Shown in pieces: positions 42,447 through 50,625 of a stretch of DNA of 64,000 nucleotides (its first letter is position 1; each line of letters opens with the position of its first letter). The notes beneath the pieces are model-generated. The model was not told the origin of the DNA. It saw only the letters and a program-made list of their open reading frames with translations, and made no database searches. Source of the DNA: DASZUK01 sp035547695 (GTDB lineage: Bacteria; Actinomycetota; Acidimicrobiia; Acidimicrobiales; RAAP-2); assembly GCA_035547695.1 (NCBI GenBank), contig DASZUK010000015.1, positions 124,001-188,000 of the forward strand, read 5' to 3'. The translations under genes and the position numbers were made by a program.

Positions 42447-43592
42447 GTGGGCCCGTTGGCGGGCGTGCGGGTCGTGGAGATGGCCGGGCTGGGCCCCGGC
42501 CCGTTCGCCGCGACCCTGCTGGCGGACATGGGGGCCGACGTCGTGCGGGTGGAGCGCCCCCCGTCGAGGAGTGACGGGGAGAGCCCGGTGGCCCCGCCGG
42601 CGACGTCGGTGCAGCTCCGGGGGCGGCGGTCCATCTGCATCGACCTGAAGCAGCCCGACGGCGTCGAGCTGGTGCTCAAGCTGGCCGACGGGGCCGACGT
42701 CCTCCTCGAGGGGTTCCGGTCGGGGGTGGCCGAGCGCGTCGGCATCGGGCCGGAGGTGTGCCTGGAGCGGAACCCCCGGCTGGTCTACGCCCGGGCCACC
42801 GGCTGGGGCCAGGAGGGTCCTTTGGCCACGGCAGCCGGCCACGACATCACCTACCTCGCCCTGTCGGGCGCGCTGTACACCATCGGCCCGGCCGGAAAGC
42901 CGCCGGTGCCGCCGGTCAACTACCTGGGCGACTACGGCGGCGGCATGCACCTGGCGTTCGGGATCACCAGTGCCCTGTTCGAGCGGGAGCGGTCCGGGCG
43001 CGGCCAGTGCGTGGACGGGGCCATCCTCGACCAACTGAGCCTGGTGACCATGCGGGTCCACGCCGACCAGGCGCTCGGGACCTGGCGGGACGACCGGGGC
43101 GAGAACCTCCTCGACGGCGGGGCGCACTTCTACGGCGTCTACGAGACGGCCGACGGCCGGTACGTGGCGGTGGGGGCCATCGAGCCCAAGTTCTACGAGG
43201 CGCTGCTCGACGGCCTGGCGCTCGACCCTGCCGACCTGCCGGACCAGATGGACCGGTCGTCGTGGCCGACGATGCGCACGGTGTTCGCCGAACGGTTCCG
43301 GACCCGGACGCGGGACGACTGGGTCGAGACGTTCGCCGACGTCGACGCCTGCCTCGCCCCGGTGCTCACCCCGACCGAGGCCGTCGCCCACGACCACAAC
43401 CGGGCCCGCGGCACCTTCATCTCGGCCTGGGGGGTCGTCCAGCCGGCGCCCAGCCCCCGGCTGAGCCGGACCCCGGGCGGGCTGGACCGCCCGCCGGGCC
43501 GCAAGGGGGAGCACACTCAGGAAATTCTTTCCGATCTGGGCCTCCACCCCGAAGAGATCACTGCCCTGTTCGAGCAACGGGCGATCGCCTGA
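42447..43592 (+). CDS. Alpha-methylacyl-CoA racemase (CoA-transferase family III fold)
   Basis: A 381-residue family III CoA-transferase fold. The racemase catalytic residues are present: His132 in AAGHDITYLALSGAL, Asp162 in NYLGDYGGGMHLAFG and Glu246 in AIEPKFYE, with almost the same spacing as mycobacterial MCR (126/156/241). These enzymes invert the alpha-methyl centre of methyl-branched acyl-CoAs so that an S-specific acyl-CoA dehydrogenase can act. It points to a substrate with a methyl-branched side chain, such as a sterol or isoprenoid. GTG 42447 has a weak ribosome binding site. Last gene of the island. Confidence 0.88.
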   Translation: MGPLAGVRVVEMAGLGPGPFAATLLADMGADVVRVERPPSRSDGESPVAPPATSVQLRGRRSICIDLKQPDGVELVLKLADGADVLLEGFRSGVAERVGIGPEVCLERNPRLVYARATGWGQEGPLATAAGHDITYLALSGALYTIGPAGKPPVPPVNYLGDYGGGMHLAFGITSALFERERSGRGQCVDGAILDQLSLVTMRVHADQALGTWRDDRGENLLDGGAHFYGVYETADGRYVAVGAIEPKFYEALLDGLALDPADLPDQMDRSSWPTMRTVFAERFRTRTRDDWVETFADVDACLAPVLTPTEAVAHDHNRARGTFISAWGVVQPAPSPRLSRTPGGLDRPPGRKGEHTQEILSDLGLHPEEITALFEQRAIA

Positions 43593-43766
43593 ACCGACGG
43601 CGCGGCCCCGAAACCCTCGTAAGAGCCGCCGTTCCGACGGTAGGGTGACAGCCCGGGCAGGGCGGTCGCCCTCTGCTCCACGGAGGGCATGGCCGGGTTC
43701 CGACGGGCGACGGGGTGACGGGGTGACGGGGTGACGGGGCACGAGACCATGGCGGGCGGCTGAACG
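43593..43766. other. Gap between racemase and lectin genes with 8-base repeats
   Basis: A 174-base gap. It contains four 8-base tandem units (43709-43740, listed separately). No clear hairpin terminator is visible. The promoter of the lectin pair should lie here. Confidence 0.5.
43709..43740. repeat. Four 8-base tandem repeats before the lectin genes
   Basis: GACGGGGT occurs three times in a row, followed by GACGGGGC (43709, 43717, 43725, 43733). Situated 27 bases before the lectin start, where slippage could change promoter or leader spacing. No frame constraint applies here. Confidence 0.9.
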
Positions 43767-45377
43767 ATGCGGAGAACCGGCAAGCGGCCGGCTCGTCACG
43801 GCGTGGCCGTCGCCGTGCTGGGGGTGCTGCTGCCGTCCGTCGCCGTGGCCGCCGTGGCCGCCGTGCCCACGTCGCCGGCGGTGGCGGCCACATCGGTCAC
43901 CGGGTGCGGCGCGGGCTCCCCGCACGGGTTGGCGCCAGGCCAGGTGCTGGCATCCGGCGCCTGTCTCGTGTCGGCCAGCGTGGACTACGAGCTCATCATG
44001 CAGTCCGACGGCAACCTGGTGCTGTACTTCGAGAGCCAGGCCGACCCGCTGTGGGCATCCGGTACCGACGGCCACAGCGGCGCGTACGCCGTCATGCAGT
44101 CCGACGGCAACCTGGTGGTCTACCCGGCCGGCGACACCGCCCCGGCGCCGGGACAGGCAACGGCGGCGGTGTGGGCGTCGGGCACCGACGGCACGCCGAA
44201 CGCCGTCCTGGCCGTGCAGACAGACGGCAACGCCGTCGTCTACGGGAACAACGCCGTCGGGCAGGGCCAGGGCACAACAGGGGCCCCGTACGCCGCCTGG
44301 TCGACCGGGACCCAGGACCTCCGCGGGTACGAGCTGCGCGCCGGCGACCTGCTGCAGCCGGGGCAGTACCTCGGGTCCCAGGACGGGCAGTACGGGCTGA
44401 CCATCGGCCAGGCCGGCGCCTTCGTCCTCTTCCAGACCGGCCGGACATCGGGCTACCGCTGCCCGATGTGGTCGGAGCCGGCGGTCGTCGGGGCCAACCC
44501 GCTGGCGTATGCCTACGACACCACCAACCCGATCGGGACGACGGTGGCACAGTCGACCACTGCCGTGGGGGCCTACCCGAGCTACTACAGCGGCTCGTCG
44601 ATCCACGTCACACCCATCGCCGGCGCCTACATGGACATGCAGTCCGACGGCAACCTGGTGATGTACGCGCCGAACGGGACCGCCCTGTGGGCCACCGGCA
44701 CCACCGACTACCCCGGTGCGTACGCCGAGCTCCAGGACGACGGCAACGTCGTCGTCTACAGCTCCGGCGGGACGGCGCTGTGGTCGACGCACACGAGCTT
44801 CAACCGGGAGGACCGCGGCTGGGCCCTGTGCACCGGGTCGAGGCTGTACGCCGGCCAGCAGCTTCGGGCGGCGCCGTGGACGAGCGGCACCTACATGACC
44901 ATGAAGACAAACTGCGACCTGGTCATCATCGACGGCTCCGGCAACCAGGAATGGACGTCCAACACCGACGACACAAACGGCCGGAACTTCACCAAGTCCG
45001 AGGAGGACTCCACCCTCTACGGCCTGCCCGGCAACCTGGCGCTCTACGAGGGCTGCTACGCCACCATGGAGCCCACAGGGAACCTGGCGCTGATCGCCCC
45101 GAGCTGCCCGGCGACCACATGCAACCTGGACGGCGTCCCCCACGCCTTCTTCGCGTCGTTCACCAGCACAGTCGGCCCCCTGGTGCAGATGCCGCTGCAC
45201 AGCTTCGGGCCGTTCCTCGCGTACCCGACCGACACAGGGACACTCAACATCGACAACGGCGCCGGCTTCCTCGTGGCCCAGAACCCGGCGCCGTACGGTT
45301 CCAAGTCCGGCCTGAGCAAGGACCTGTGGGACGAGATCAAGGGATGGATGCTCATGGTCACCTTCGCCCTCCTGTGA
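43767..45377 (+). CDS. Secreted bulb-type (GNA-like) mannose-binding lectin-domain protein 1
   Basis: A 536-residue exported protein. The signal peptide (basic RRTGKRPARHG, then AVAVLGVLLPSVAVAAVAAV) ends near AVA-ATS. Two B-lectin domains follow, recognised by QxDxNxVxY motifs: MQSDGNLVLYF, MQSDGNLVVYP and VQTDGNAVVYG (about 70-165), then MQSDGNLVMYA, LQDDGNVVVYS and the Cys-containing MKTNCDLVIID (about 290-390). The C-terminal 130 residues have paired Cys but no known domain, and no membrane anchor or sorting signal. Such domains bind mannose-type glycans; here probably a surface or released adhesin. At least 13 Thr codons are ACA. A paralogue overlaps its stop. Confidence 0.85.
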   Translation: MRRTGKRPARHGVAVAVLGVLLPSVAVAAVAAVPTSPAVAATSVTGCGAGSPHGLAPGQVLASGACLVSASVDYELIMQSDGNLVLYFESQADPLWASGTDGHSGAYAVMQSDGNLVVYPAGDTAPAPGQATAAVWASGTDGTPNAVLAVQTDGNAVVYGNNAVGQGQGTTGAPYAAWSTGTQDLRGYELRAGDLLQPGQYLGSQDGQYGLTIGQAGAFVLFQTGRTSGYRCPMWSEPAVVGANPLAYAYDTTNPIGTTVAQSTTAVGAYPSYYSGSSIHVTPIAGAYMDMQSDGNLVMYAPNGTALWATGTTDYPGAYAELQDDGNVVVYSSGGTALWSTHTSFNREDRGWALCTGSRLYAGQQLRAAPWTSGTYMTMKTNCDLVIIDGSGNQEWTSNTDDTNGRNFTKSEEDSTLYGLPGNLALYEGCYATMEPTGNLALIAPSCPATTCNLDGVPHAFFASFTSTVGPLVQMPLHSFGPFLAYPTDTGTLNIDNGAGFLVAQNPAPYGSKSGLSKDLWDEIKGWMLMVTFALL

Positions 45378-46924
45378 CCGGGACCGTGGAACGACCGACG
45401 ACCGTGACCGTGCGTGCGCACCCGGTCCACCGGTGGCGGCTCGGCCCAGCGCTGCTGGCCCTGGCGACCCTGGCGGCCCTGGCGGCCCTGGCTCCACTGG
45501 GCACCGCGGCGGGACCTGTCGGCGCCACACCCCCGGCCACGTGCGGGCCGACAGCTCCGGCAACGCTGGGCAACGGCCAGACGCTGCCGGCCGGTGGCTG
45601 CCTGGTGGCGCCGAGCGCCCAGTACGAGCTGCGGATGCAGGCCGACGGCAACCTGGTGCTGTACTACCAGAGCCAGGCCGACCCGCTGTGGGCGTCCGGG
45701 ACCGCCGGGAACGCCGGCGCCTACGCCGTCATGCAGGCCGACGGCAACCTGGTGGTGTACCCGGCCGGCGGCGGCAGCGCGCTGTGGGCGTCCAACACCG
45801 CCGGCACCCCGTCGGCGTCGCTCACCATGCAGGCCGACGGCAACGCCGTCGTCTACGGCACCAACACCGGCGGGGCCCCGTACGCCGCCTGGTCCAGCCG
45901 AACGGAGAACCTCCGGGGGTACCAGCTCGCCGCCGGCCAGTTGCTGCAGCCGGGGCAGTACCTCTCGTCCCGGAACGGGGACTACACCCTGACCATGAGC
46001 CCGAGCGGGTACCTCGTCCTGTCCGAGACCGGCCGCTACCTCTGCCCGTTGTGGTCGGAGCCGGCCATCGTGGACTACGACCCCGCCGACACCAACCGGT
46101 ACCCGGCGGTGATCACCTACTCGCCGCAGGACCTGGTGTTCTCCTACGACGGCAACCGGCCGTCGTACCCGGTGACGGGCATCGCCAGCGCCACGCCGAC
46201 CACACACGCCTATCTCGCCATGCAGGCCGACGGCAACGTCGTCCTCTACCCTCCCGGCAACGACGGCGCCGCCCTGTGGGCCACCCACACCGCAGGATCG
46301 GGGGCATCCCTGCAGATGCAGACAGACGGCAACCTGGTCGAGTACTCGTCGGCTGGCGCGGTGCTGTGGTCGTCGGGCACCGACAGCTACCGGGGAACCG
46401 CCCTGTGCACCTACGACAGCCTTGCCGCCGGCCAGTTCCTCGGGTTCTCCAGTACAAAGAGCCAGCCGGCCGTCACCCTCACAATGCAGCCAGACTGCAA
46501 CCTGGTGCTGTACGAGACGTCGTCCTCCGGCAGCCGGACCCCCATCTGGGCGTCCAACACCGCCATCGGCACACCGGACTGCCATGCGGTCGTGCAGGAC
46601 GACGGCAATTTCGTCGTCTACGACGCCGCCGGGGGACCGGCGTGGTCTTCCGTCACCAGCATCGGGGCCACAGAGTCCCCGACCGGTCGCCCGTTCGTGG
46701 GACCGTTCTGGCTCGGGATCTACAACCCCTTCCTCGTGCTCGAACGGTGGGGGGCCGGCGCCGCCTGGAAGGCCGACCCCGAGTCGGTGGTCCCCACCCT
46801 CAGCACCACAGCGAACAGCGCCACAGGGAAGATCGGCGAGGACGTCATCGAGGGCGTCAACGCCGTGCTGACCAACAACTACTTCAACCTGCAGGACGCC
46901 TTCGAGGCAGTGGGCTGGCTCTGA
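45374..46924 (+). CDS. Secreted bulb-type (GNA-like) mannose-binding lectin-domain protein 2
   Basis: A 516-residue paralogue of the preceding gene. GTG 45374 overlaps the preceding stop (GTGA). A signal sequence (LGPALLALATLAALAALAPL) is followed by B-lectin motifs MQADGNLVLYY, MQADGNLVVYP, MQADGNAVVYG, a degenerate MSPSGYLVLSE, then MQADGNVVLYP, MQTDGNLVEYS, MQPDCNLVLYE and VQDDGNFVVYD. The C-terminus ends in a helical segment with NAVLTNNYFNLQDAFEAVGWL and no anchor. Shared phrases such as SQADPLWASGT and LLQPGQYL show tandem duplication. Likely sugar-binding partner or variant of lectin 1; the ligand is unknown. ACA is again frequent for Thr. Confidence 0.85.
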   Translation: MTGTVERPTTVTVRAHPVHRWRLGPALLALATLAALAALAPLGTAAGPVGATPPATCGPTAPATLGNGQTLPAGGCLVAPSAQYELRMQADGNLVLYYQSQADPLWASGTAGNAGAYAVMQADGNLVVYPAGGGSALWASNTAGTPSASLTMQADGNAVVYGTNTGGAPYAAWSSRTENLRGYQLAAGQLLQPGQYLSSRNGDYTLTMSPSGYLVLSETGRYLCPLWSEPAIVDYDPADTNRYPAVITYSPQDLVFSYDGNRPSYPVTGIASATPTTHAYLAMQADGNVVLYPPGNDGAALWATHTAGSGASLQMQTDGNLVEYSSAGAVLWSSGTDSYRGTALCTYDSLAAGQFLGFSSTKSQPAVTLTMQPDCNLVLYETSSSGSRTPIWASNTAIGTPDCHAVVQDDGNFVVYDAAGGPAWSSVTSIGATESPTGRPFVGPFWLGIYNPFLVLERWGAGAAWKADPESVVPTLSTTANSATGKIGEDVIEGVNAVLTNNYFNLQDAFEAVGWL

Positions 46925-46964
46925 CCCGGCCCACCCCGGACCACCCTCAGGCCGGACCCCCCCC

Positions 46965-48314
46965 TCAGGACATGAGCAGGCCGAGTGCGCCGGCCCGGCT
47001 CCAGTCGTCGTCGACCAGCACCACCTTCACTGTGGCCCGGTCCAGGATGGAGGCGGAGATCGAGGCACGGAACCCGCTGGCGCAGTGGACCCACACCTCG
47101 CCATCGGGAAGCTCGCCGGCCCGGCCTTCGACCTCCCAGAACGGGATGTGCACCGCCCGGGCCAGATGTCCCGCCGCCCACTCGTCCGGGCGGCGGACGT
47201 CCAGGACGACGACGTCGTCACGCGTGACCACGGCGGCCAGCTCGGCAAAGGTGGCCACCCGGTAGCTCCCGGTCCGCCCGTCGGCCAGTTGGTCGGTGGC
47301 GCCCACGGCGGCGGCCAGCTCGTCGATCCCGATGCGGGCCAGCTCCCGCTGGGCGTCGGCGACCTCCGCCGCGGTGTCCCCGACCAGGGTGAGCGGGGTC
47401 TCCCACGGCTTGGTCCACCCGAGGAAGGTGGCGAACCGGTCGCCCAGCTCGACGGAGATCGTCCCCGACACGTGGTGGTGGGCGAACGCCCTGCGGTGGC
47501 GCAGGTCGACCACCCATTCGCCGGCGTCGATGGCCCGCCGCAGCGCGACGGGGTCGACGCGACGGGGCGGTCCGTCCGGGGCCGACGGGGCGCCCCGCTG
47601 GTTGGCCGGCCCCATGTGGGCGTAGTAGCGGGGATAGGCGACGAGGCCACCCAGCAGCACCTCGACGAAGGTGTCCTCGTCGGGCGTCACCAGGGCGACG
47701 TTCCTGTCCCGTTGCTCGGCCACCGTGGACGCGTCGCCGCTGGTCGGCGTGGCCGAGCAGAAGCTGCCGAACCCGTGCGTCGGCAGCACCGACGCCGCCC
47801 CGGGGAGGCTCCCGGCCAGGCGGCGGACGGAGCGGTACTGGGCACGGGTCAGCTCGGCGGTCTGGTCCGGGCCGATCAGGTCGGTCCGGCCCACCGCGCC
47901 GAACAGCATGGAGCCGCCGGTGAACACCGCCATCGGTGGGTCGTCCCCTTCGCTGAGGGCGTAGGCCAGGTGGTGGGGGGTGTGGCCCGGGGTGGCCATG
48001 GCCACGACGGCGAGCCGTCCGGTCTCGAACCGGGTGCCGTCCCCCGCCGCCGTGCGCTCGAACGCCACCTCGTCGCCGCCGGGCACGACGTAGGCGGCGC
48101 CCGTCGCCCGGGCCAGCGCCAGGCCGCCGCTCACGTAGTCGTTGTGGATGTGGGTCTCGAACACGTGCGTGATCCGCACCCCGGCGTCCTCGGCGACGGC
48201 AAGGAACCGGTCGATGTCCCGTTGGGGGTCCACCACGACGGCCACCTCGCCGTCGTGGGCCAGGTAGCTGCGGTCGCCCAGGCTCGGGGTGTCGATCGTG
48301 ACGATGTCGGCCAT
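46965..48314 (-). CDS. MBL-fold hydrolase/persulfide dioxygenase-like protein fused to rhodanese domains
   Basis: A 449-residue protein. The metallo-beta-lactamase domain has FETHIHNDYVSGG (His55, His57, Asp59) and His111 in PGHTPHH, but FTGGSMLFGAVGRTDL shows Gly where ETHE1-type persulfide dioxygenases have a metal-binding Asp. Two rhodanese domains follow: the first (about 255-320) has no active Cys, the second ends with the active loop HCASGFRAS. The architecture resembles CstB-type sulfide detoxification proteins, which oxidise or transfer persulfide sulfur. A CsoR/CstR-like palindrome lies about 85 bases upstream of its ATG at 48314 and supports regulation by reactive sulfur. Confidence 0.85.
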   Translation of the reverse strand: MADIVTIDTPSLGDRSYLAHDGEVAVVVDPQRDIDRFLAVAEDAGVRITHVFETHIHNDYVSGGLALARATGAAYVVPGGDEVAFERTAAGDGTRFETGRLAVVAMATPGHTPHHLAYALSEGDDPPMAVFTGGSMLFGAVGRTDLIGPDQTAELTRAQYRSVRRLAGSLPGAASVLPTHGFGSFCSATPTSGDASTVAEQRDRNVALVTPDEDTFVEVLLGGLVAYPRYYAHMGPANQRGAPSAPDGPPRRVDPVALRRAIDAGEWVVDLRHRRAFAHHHVSGTISVELGDRFATFLGWTKPWETPLTLVGDTAAEVADAQRELARIGIDELAAAVGATDQLADGRTGSYRVATFAELAAVVTRDDVVVLDVRRPDEWAAGHLARAVHIPFWEVEGRAGELPDGEVWVHCASGFRASISASILDRATVKVVLVDDDWSRAGALGLLMS

Positions 48315-48398
48315 TGCCCCCTGTTCCCTTCGCCGGCGTGACGCCCGTCAGCGGCCGGAGGGCCGCCGGCCGCGACGGCGACGCGTCACCGCATGGAC

Positions 48399-48414
48399 AT
48401 ACCCATCAGGGTAT
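48399..48414. promoter_or_regulatory. CsoR/CstR-like operator upstream of the MBL-rhodanese gene
   Basis: ATACCC-ATCA-GGGTAT is an exact inverted repeat with a four-base spacer, the shape of operators for CsoR-family repressors including the persulfide sensor CstR. It lies upstream of the minus-strand gene starting at 48314 and just beyond the stop of the SDR gene ending at 48423. No csoR-type gene is in the window. Confidence 0.6.
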
Positions 48415-48422
48415 CACGAAGG

Positions 48423-49421
48423 TCAGGAACGGTGGGGCCCCTTCTCGGCCACCGTGCCCATCAGGGCCCGCAGGAACGTTCTCCCGGTCGCCGGCAGGCT
48501 CTTCAGGAAGCTCGGGTCCCAGAACCCGCCGGCCCGGTCGTCGAACGCCCCGTGGGCGCCGGCGTCCCGGTCCGTGTCGACCGCGGCGTCCAGGTTCACC
48601 GGCCGGTCGGCCGAGATCGGCTCGGCGGTGAGCTGGGTGTCCCAGGCGCCGAGGGCGGCGTAGCGGTTGCCGAAGCCGGGGAACAGCGACCCGGCGGCGA
48701 CCAGCAGCTTGTTCCACGACCCCACCACCGTGGCCCGCCGCCCGCTCAGGGCGGCGCCGACGATGTGGCGGGCCGCCACCTCCGGCTGGTAGATGGGCGG
48801 GACCGGCTGGGGATGCCGGTCGAGGGTGGTCTTGCACCAGTCGAACTGCGGCGTGTTCACCGCCGGCAGGTGCACCATGGCGAGCCGGACGTGGCTCCCC
48901 TCGTGCAGCAGCTCGGCCCGGGTCGACTCGAAGAACCCCCGGCAGCCGAACTTGGAGGAACAGTAGGCGGACTGGAGCGGGATGCCCATGAAGGCCAGGG
49001 CGGAGCCGACGTTCACGATCGTCCCGTGGTCCCGGGGGCGCATGTGGGCGAGGGCCACCTTGGTGCCCCAGACCTGGCCGAGGAAGGTGACCTCGACCGC
49101 CCGCCGGAAGTCGTCCGGCCCGGTGTCCCAGATCGGGGCGAACACGGTGGTCATGGCGTCGTTCACCCACACCTCCACCGGGCCGAGCTCCTGCTCGATC
49201 CGGTCGGCGGCGGCGGCGACCTGCTCGAAGCGGCTCACGTCGGTCTCGACGGGCAGGGCCCGTCGCCCCGCCGCCTCCACCTCGGCGGCCGCACCGGCCA
49301 GGCCGGCGGCGCCCCTGGCCAGGAGGGCCACGTCGAAGCCCCGTTCGGCGAAGGCCCGGGCGGTGGCCCGGCCGACGCCGGCGGATGCGCCGGTCACGAC
49401 GGCGATGCGATGTTCGGCCAT
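48423..49421 (-). CDS. SDR-family oxidoreductase
   Basis: A 332-residue SDR, longer than usual. The core is VVTGASAGVGRATARAFAERG, Ser in VNVGSALAF and the AYCSSKFGCRGF Tyr-Lys pair. After the Rossmann domain comes an extra region of about 90 residues containing LFPGFGNRYAALGAWDTQLT and a C-terminal LKSLPATGRTFLRALMG, which matches a group of actinobacterial and plant SDRs with a C-terminal extension. ATG 49421 is used since upstream sequence is unlike the family; no clear ribosome binding site. Substrate unknown. It diverges from the alpha/beta hydrolase. Confidence 0.8.
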   Translation of the reverse strand: MAEHRIAVVTGASAGVGRATARAFAERGFDVALLARGAAGLAGAAAEVEAAGRRALPVETDVSRFEQVAAAADRIEQELGPVEVWVNDAMTTVFAPIWDTGPDDFRRAVEVTFLGQVWGTKVALAHMRPRDHGTIVNVGSALAFMGIPLQSAYCSSKFGCRGFFESTRAELLHEGSHVRLAMVHLPAVNTPQFDWCKTTLDRHPQPVPPIYQPEVAARHIVGAALSGRRATVVGSWNKLLVAAGSLFPGFGNRYAALGAWDTQLTAEPISADRPVNLDAAVDTDRDAGAHGAFDDRAGGFWDPSFLKSLPATGRTFLRALMGTVAEKGPHRS

Positions 49422-49598
49422 GGTGCCGGTGATACCCGTTGGCGGGCCCGGGCAACGGTCCCCGGCGCACTGCTCGTCGTCGCCACGGATGACCGGCGGG
49501 GGAGCGGGTCGGGGTGGATCAGGCAAGTAGTCTGCGCCGGTGGCGCGAACGGGGCTTGCCCGACGGGTTCGTCACCGGCTGGACCGGGTGGTGGCGCC

Positions 49599-50477
49599 GT
49601 GCGTCCCCTGAGCGGACCAGGAGACCGGACCGTCCAACTGCCCGACGGCCGGACGCTCGGCTACGTCGAGCTCGGCGACCCGCGCGGGGTGCCGGTGGTC
49701 AACTGTCACGGCGGCCTGAGCTGCCGACTGGACGTGGAGGCCGCCGACGGCCCGGCCCGGCAGGCCGGCGTCCGGCTGCTGTCGCCGGACCGGCCCGGCA
49801 TCGGGCGCTCGTCGCGATGCCCGGACCGCACCATCGGGTCCTGGGCCCGGGACGTCGTGGACTTCGCCGACCGGTCGGGCGTCGAGCGGTTCGCCGTCAT
49901 GGGCTGGTCGTTCGGCGGCCCCTACGCGGCGGCCTGTGCGGCGCTCTGCCCCGACCGGGTGCTGGCCACGGCCCTCGTCGCCGGCGGCGTCCCCCTGGAC
50001 TGGCCGTCGGCCTCGAAGGGCTTCGAGAACCGCACCGACGCCCTGATGTACCGGCTCTGTCGCTCGGCGCCCTGGTTGGCCTCGCCGCTCCTGTGGGCCG
50101 GCGGCGAGGTGGCGGCCCGGGCCCCCAGGCTCTGGATGCGCACCGCCTCCCGGGCCATGGCGCCGTCCGACCTCGACGCCATCAGCAGGGACGGGACCGA
50201 CGCGTTCGTCCGGTCGATCGCCGAGGGCCTCCGCCGTCCCGGGGGAGTGGTCGACGACTACGTCGCCTACGGCCGGCCGTGGGGCTTCGCCTACGAGGAC
50301 ATCCCCGGCCCGGTCTACGTCTGGCAGGGCGAGGAGGACACCTTCCTCCCCGTCACCTGGAGCCAGGAAGCCGCCCGGCGGATCCCGAACGCCACCCTCC
50401 GCATGGTGCCCGGCAAGGGGCACATGGTGGCCCGGGACTGCTGGGGCGAGATCTTCGCCGACCTCGTCGGCGGCTGA
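49599..50477 (+). CDS. Alpha/beta-fold hydrolase
   Basis: A 292-residue hydrolase: VVNCHGGLSCRLD (oxyanion region), DRPGIGRSS, nucleophile Ser in GWSFGGPYAAACAA, Asp in QGEEDTFLP and His in GKGHMV. An alpha-helical cap lies between about 125 and 210. Members cleave esters, epoxides or C-C bonds; the meta-cleavage-product hydrolases of aromatic degradation belong to this family, but nothing here is specific for them. The GTG at 49599 has only a weak ribosome binding site. It starts about 178 bases from the divergent SDR and precedes the amidohydrolase at 50626. Confidence 0.78.
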   Translation: MRPLSGPGDRTVQLPDGRTLGYVELGDPRGVPVVNCHGGLSCRLDVEAADGPARQAGVRLLSPDRPGIGRSSRCPDRTIGSWARDVVDFADRSGVERFAVMGWSFGGPYAAACAALCPDRVLATALVAGGVPLDWPSASKGFENRTDALMYRLCRSAPWLASPLLWAGGEVAARAPRLWMRTASRAMAPSDLDAISRDGTDAFVRSIAEGLRRPGGVVDDYVAYGRPWGFAYEDIPGPVYVWQGEEDTFLPVTWSQEAARRIPNATLRMVPGKGHMVARDCWGEIFADLVGG

Positions 50478-50625
50478 TCCCCCACGCCGGTCCCCTCGGG
50501 CCGGGCCGGGCCGGCAGGCCGTCCCGGCGGCGGCCCCGGGCCCCGCCCCGATAGGCCAGGTGGACGATTGCCGATCGGCCGGCGACGCCGCACACTGTGG
50601 GTCCAAGGCGGCGAGGAGGGGCGCG
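50478..50625. other. Gap between hydrolase and amidohydrolase genes
   Basis: A 148-base GC-rich gap. A short hairpin-capable run of GGGCC/GGCCC elements lies near 50498-50545 and could be a terminator. GGAGGGG near 50613-50620 is the ribosome binding site of the next gene. Confidence 0.35.

Noticed and set aside
43904..45373. Upstream extension of the second lectin gene through the first lectin gene in another frame
   Set aside because: The first lectin frame contains the signal peptide and lectin motifs; the overlapping frame is Arg/Pro-rich noise. The second gene starts at 45374.
49599..50477. Alpha/beta hydrolase as the missing HsaD-type meta-cleavage hydrolase
   Set aside because: The catalytic triad fits, but so do many esterases; it is 40 kb from the HsaA/HsaC-like pair and has no specific signature, so I did not assign it.
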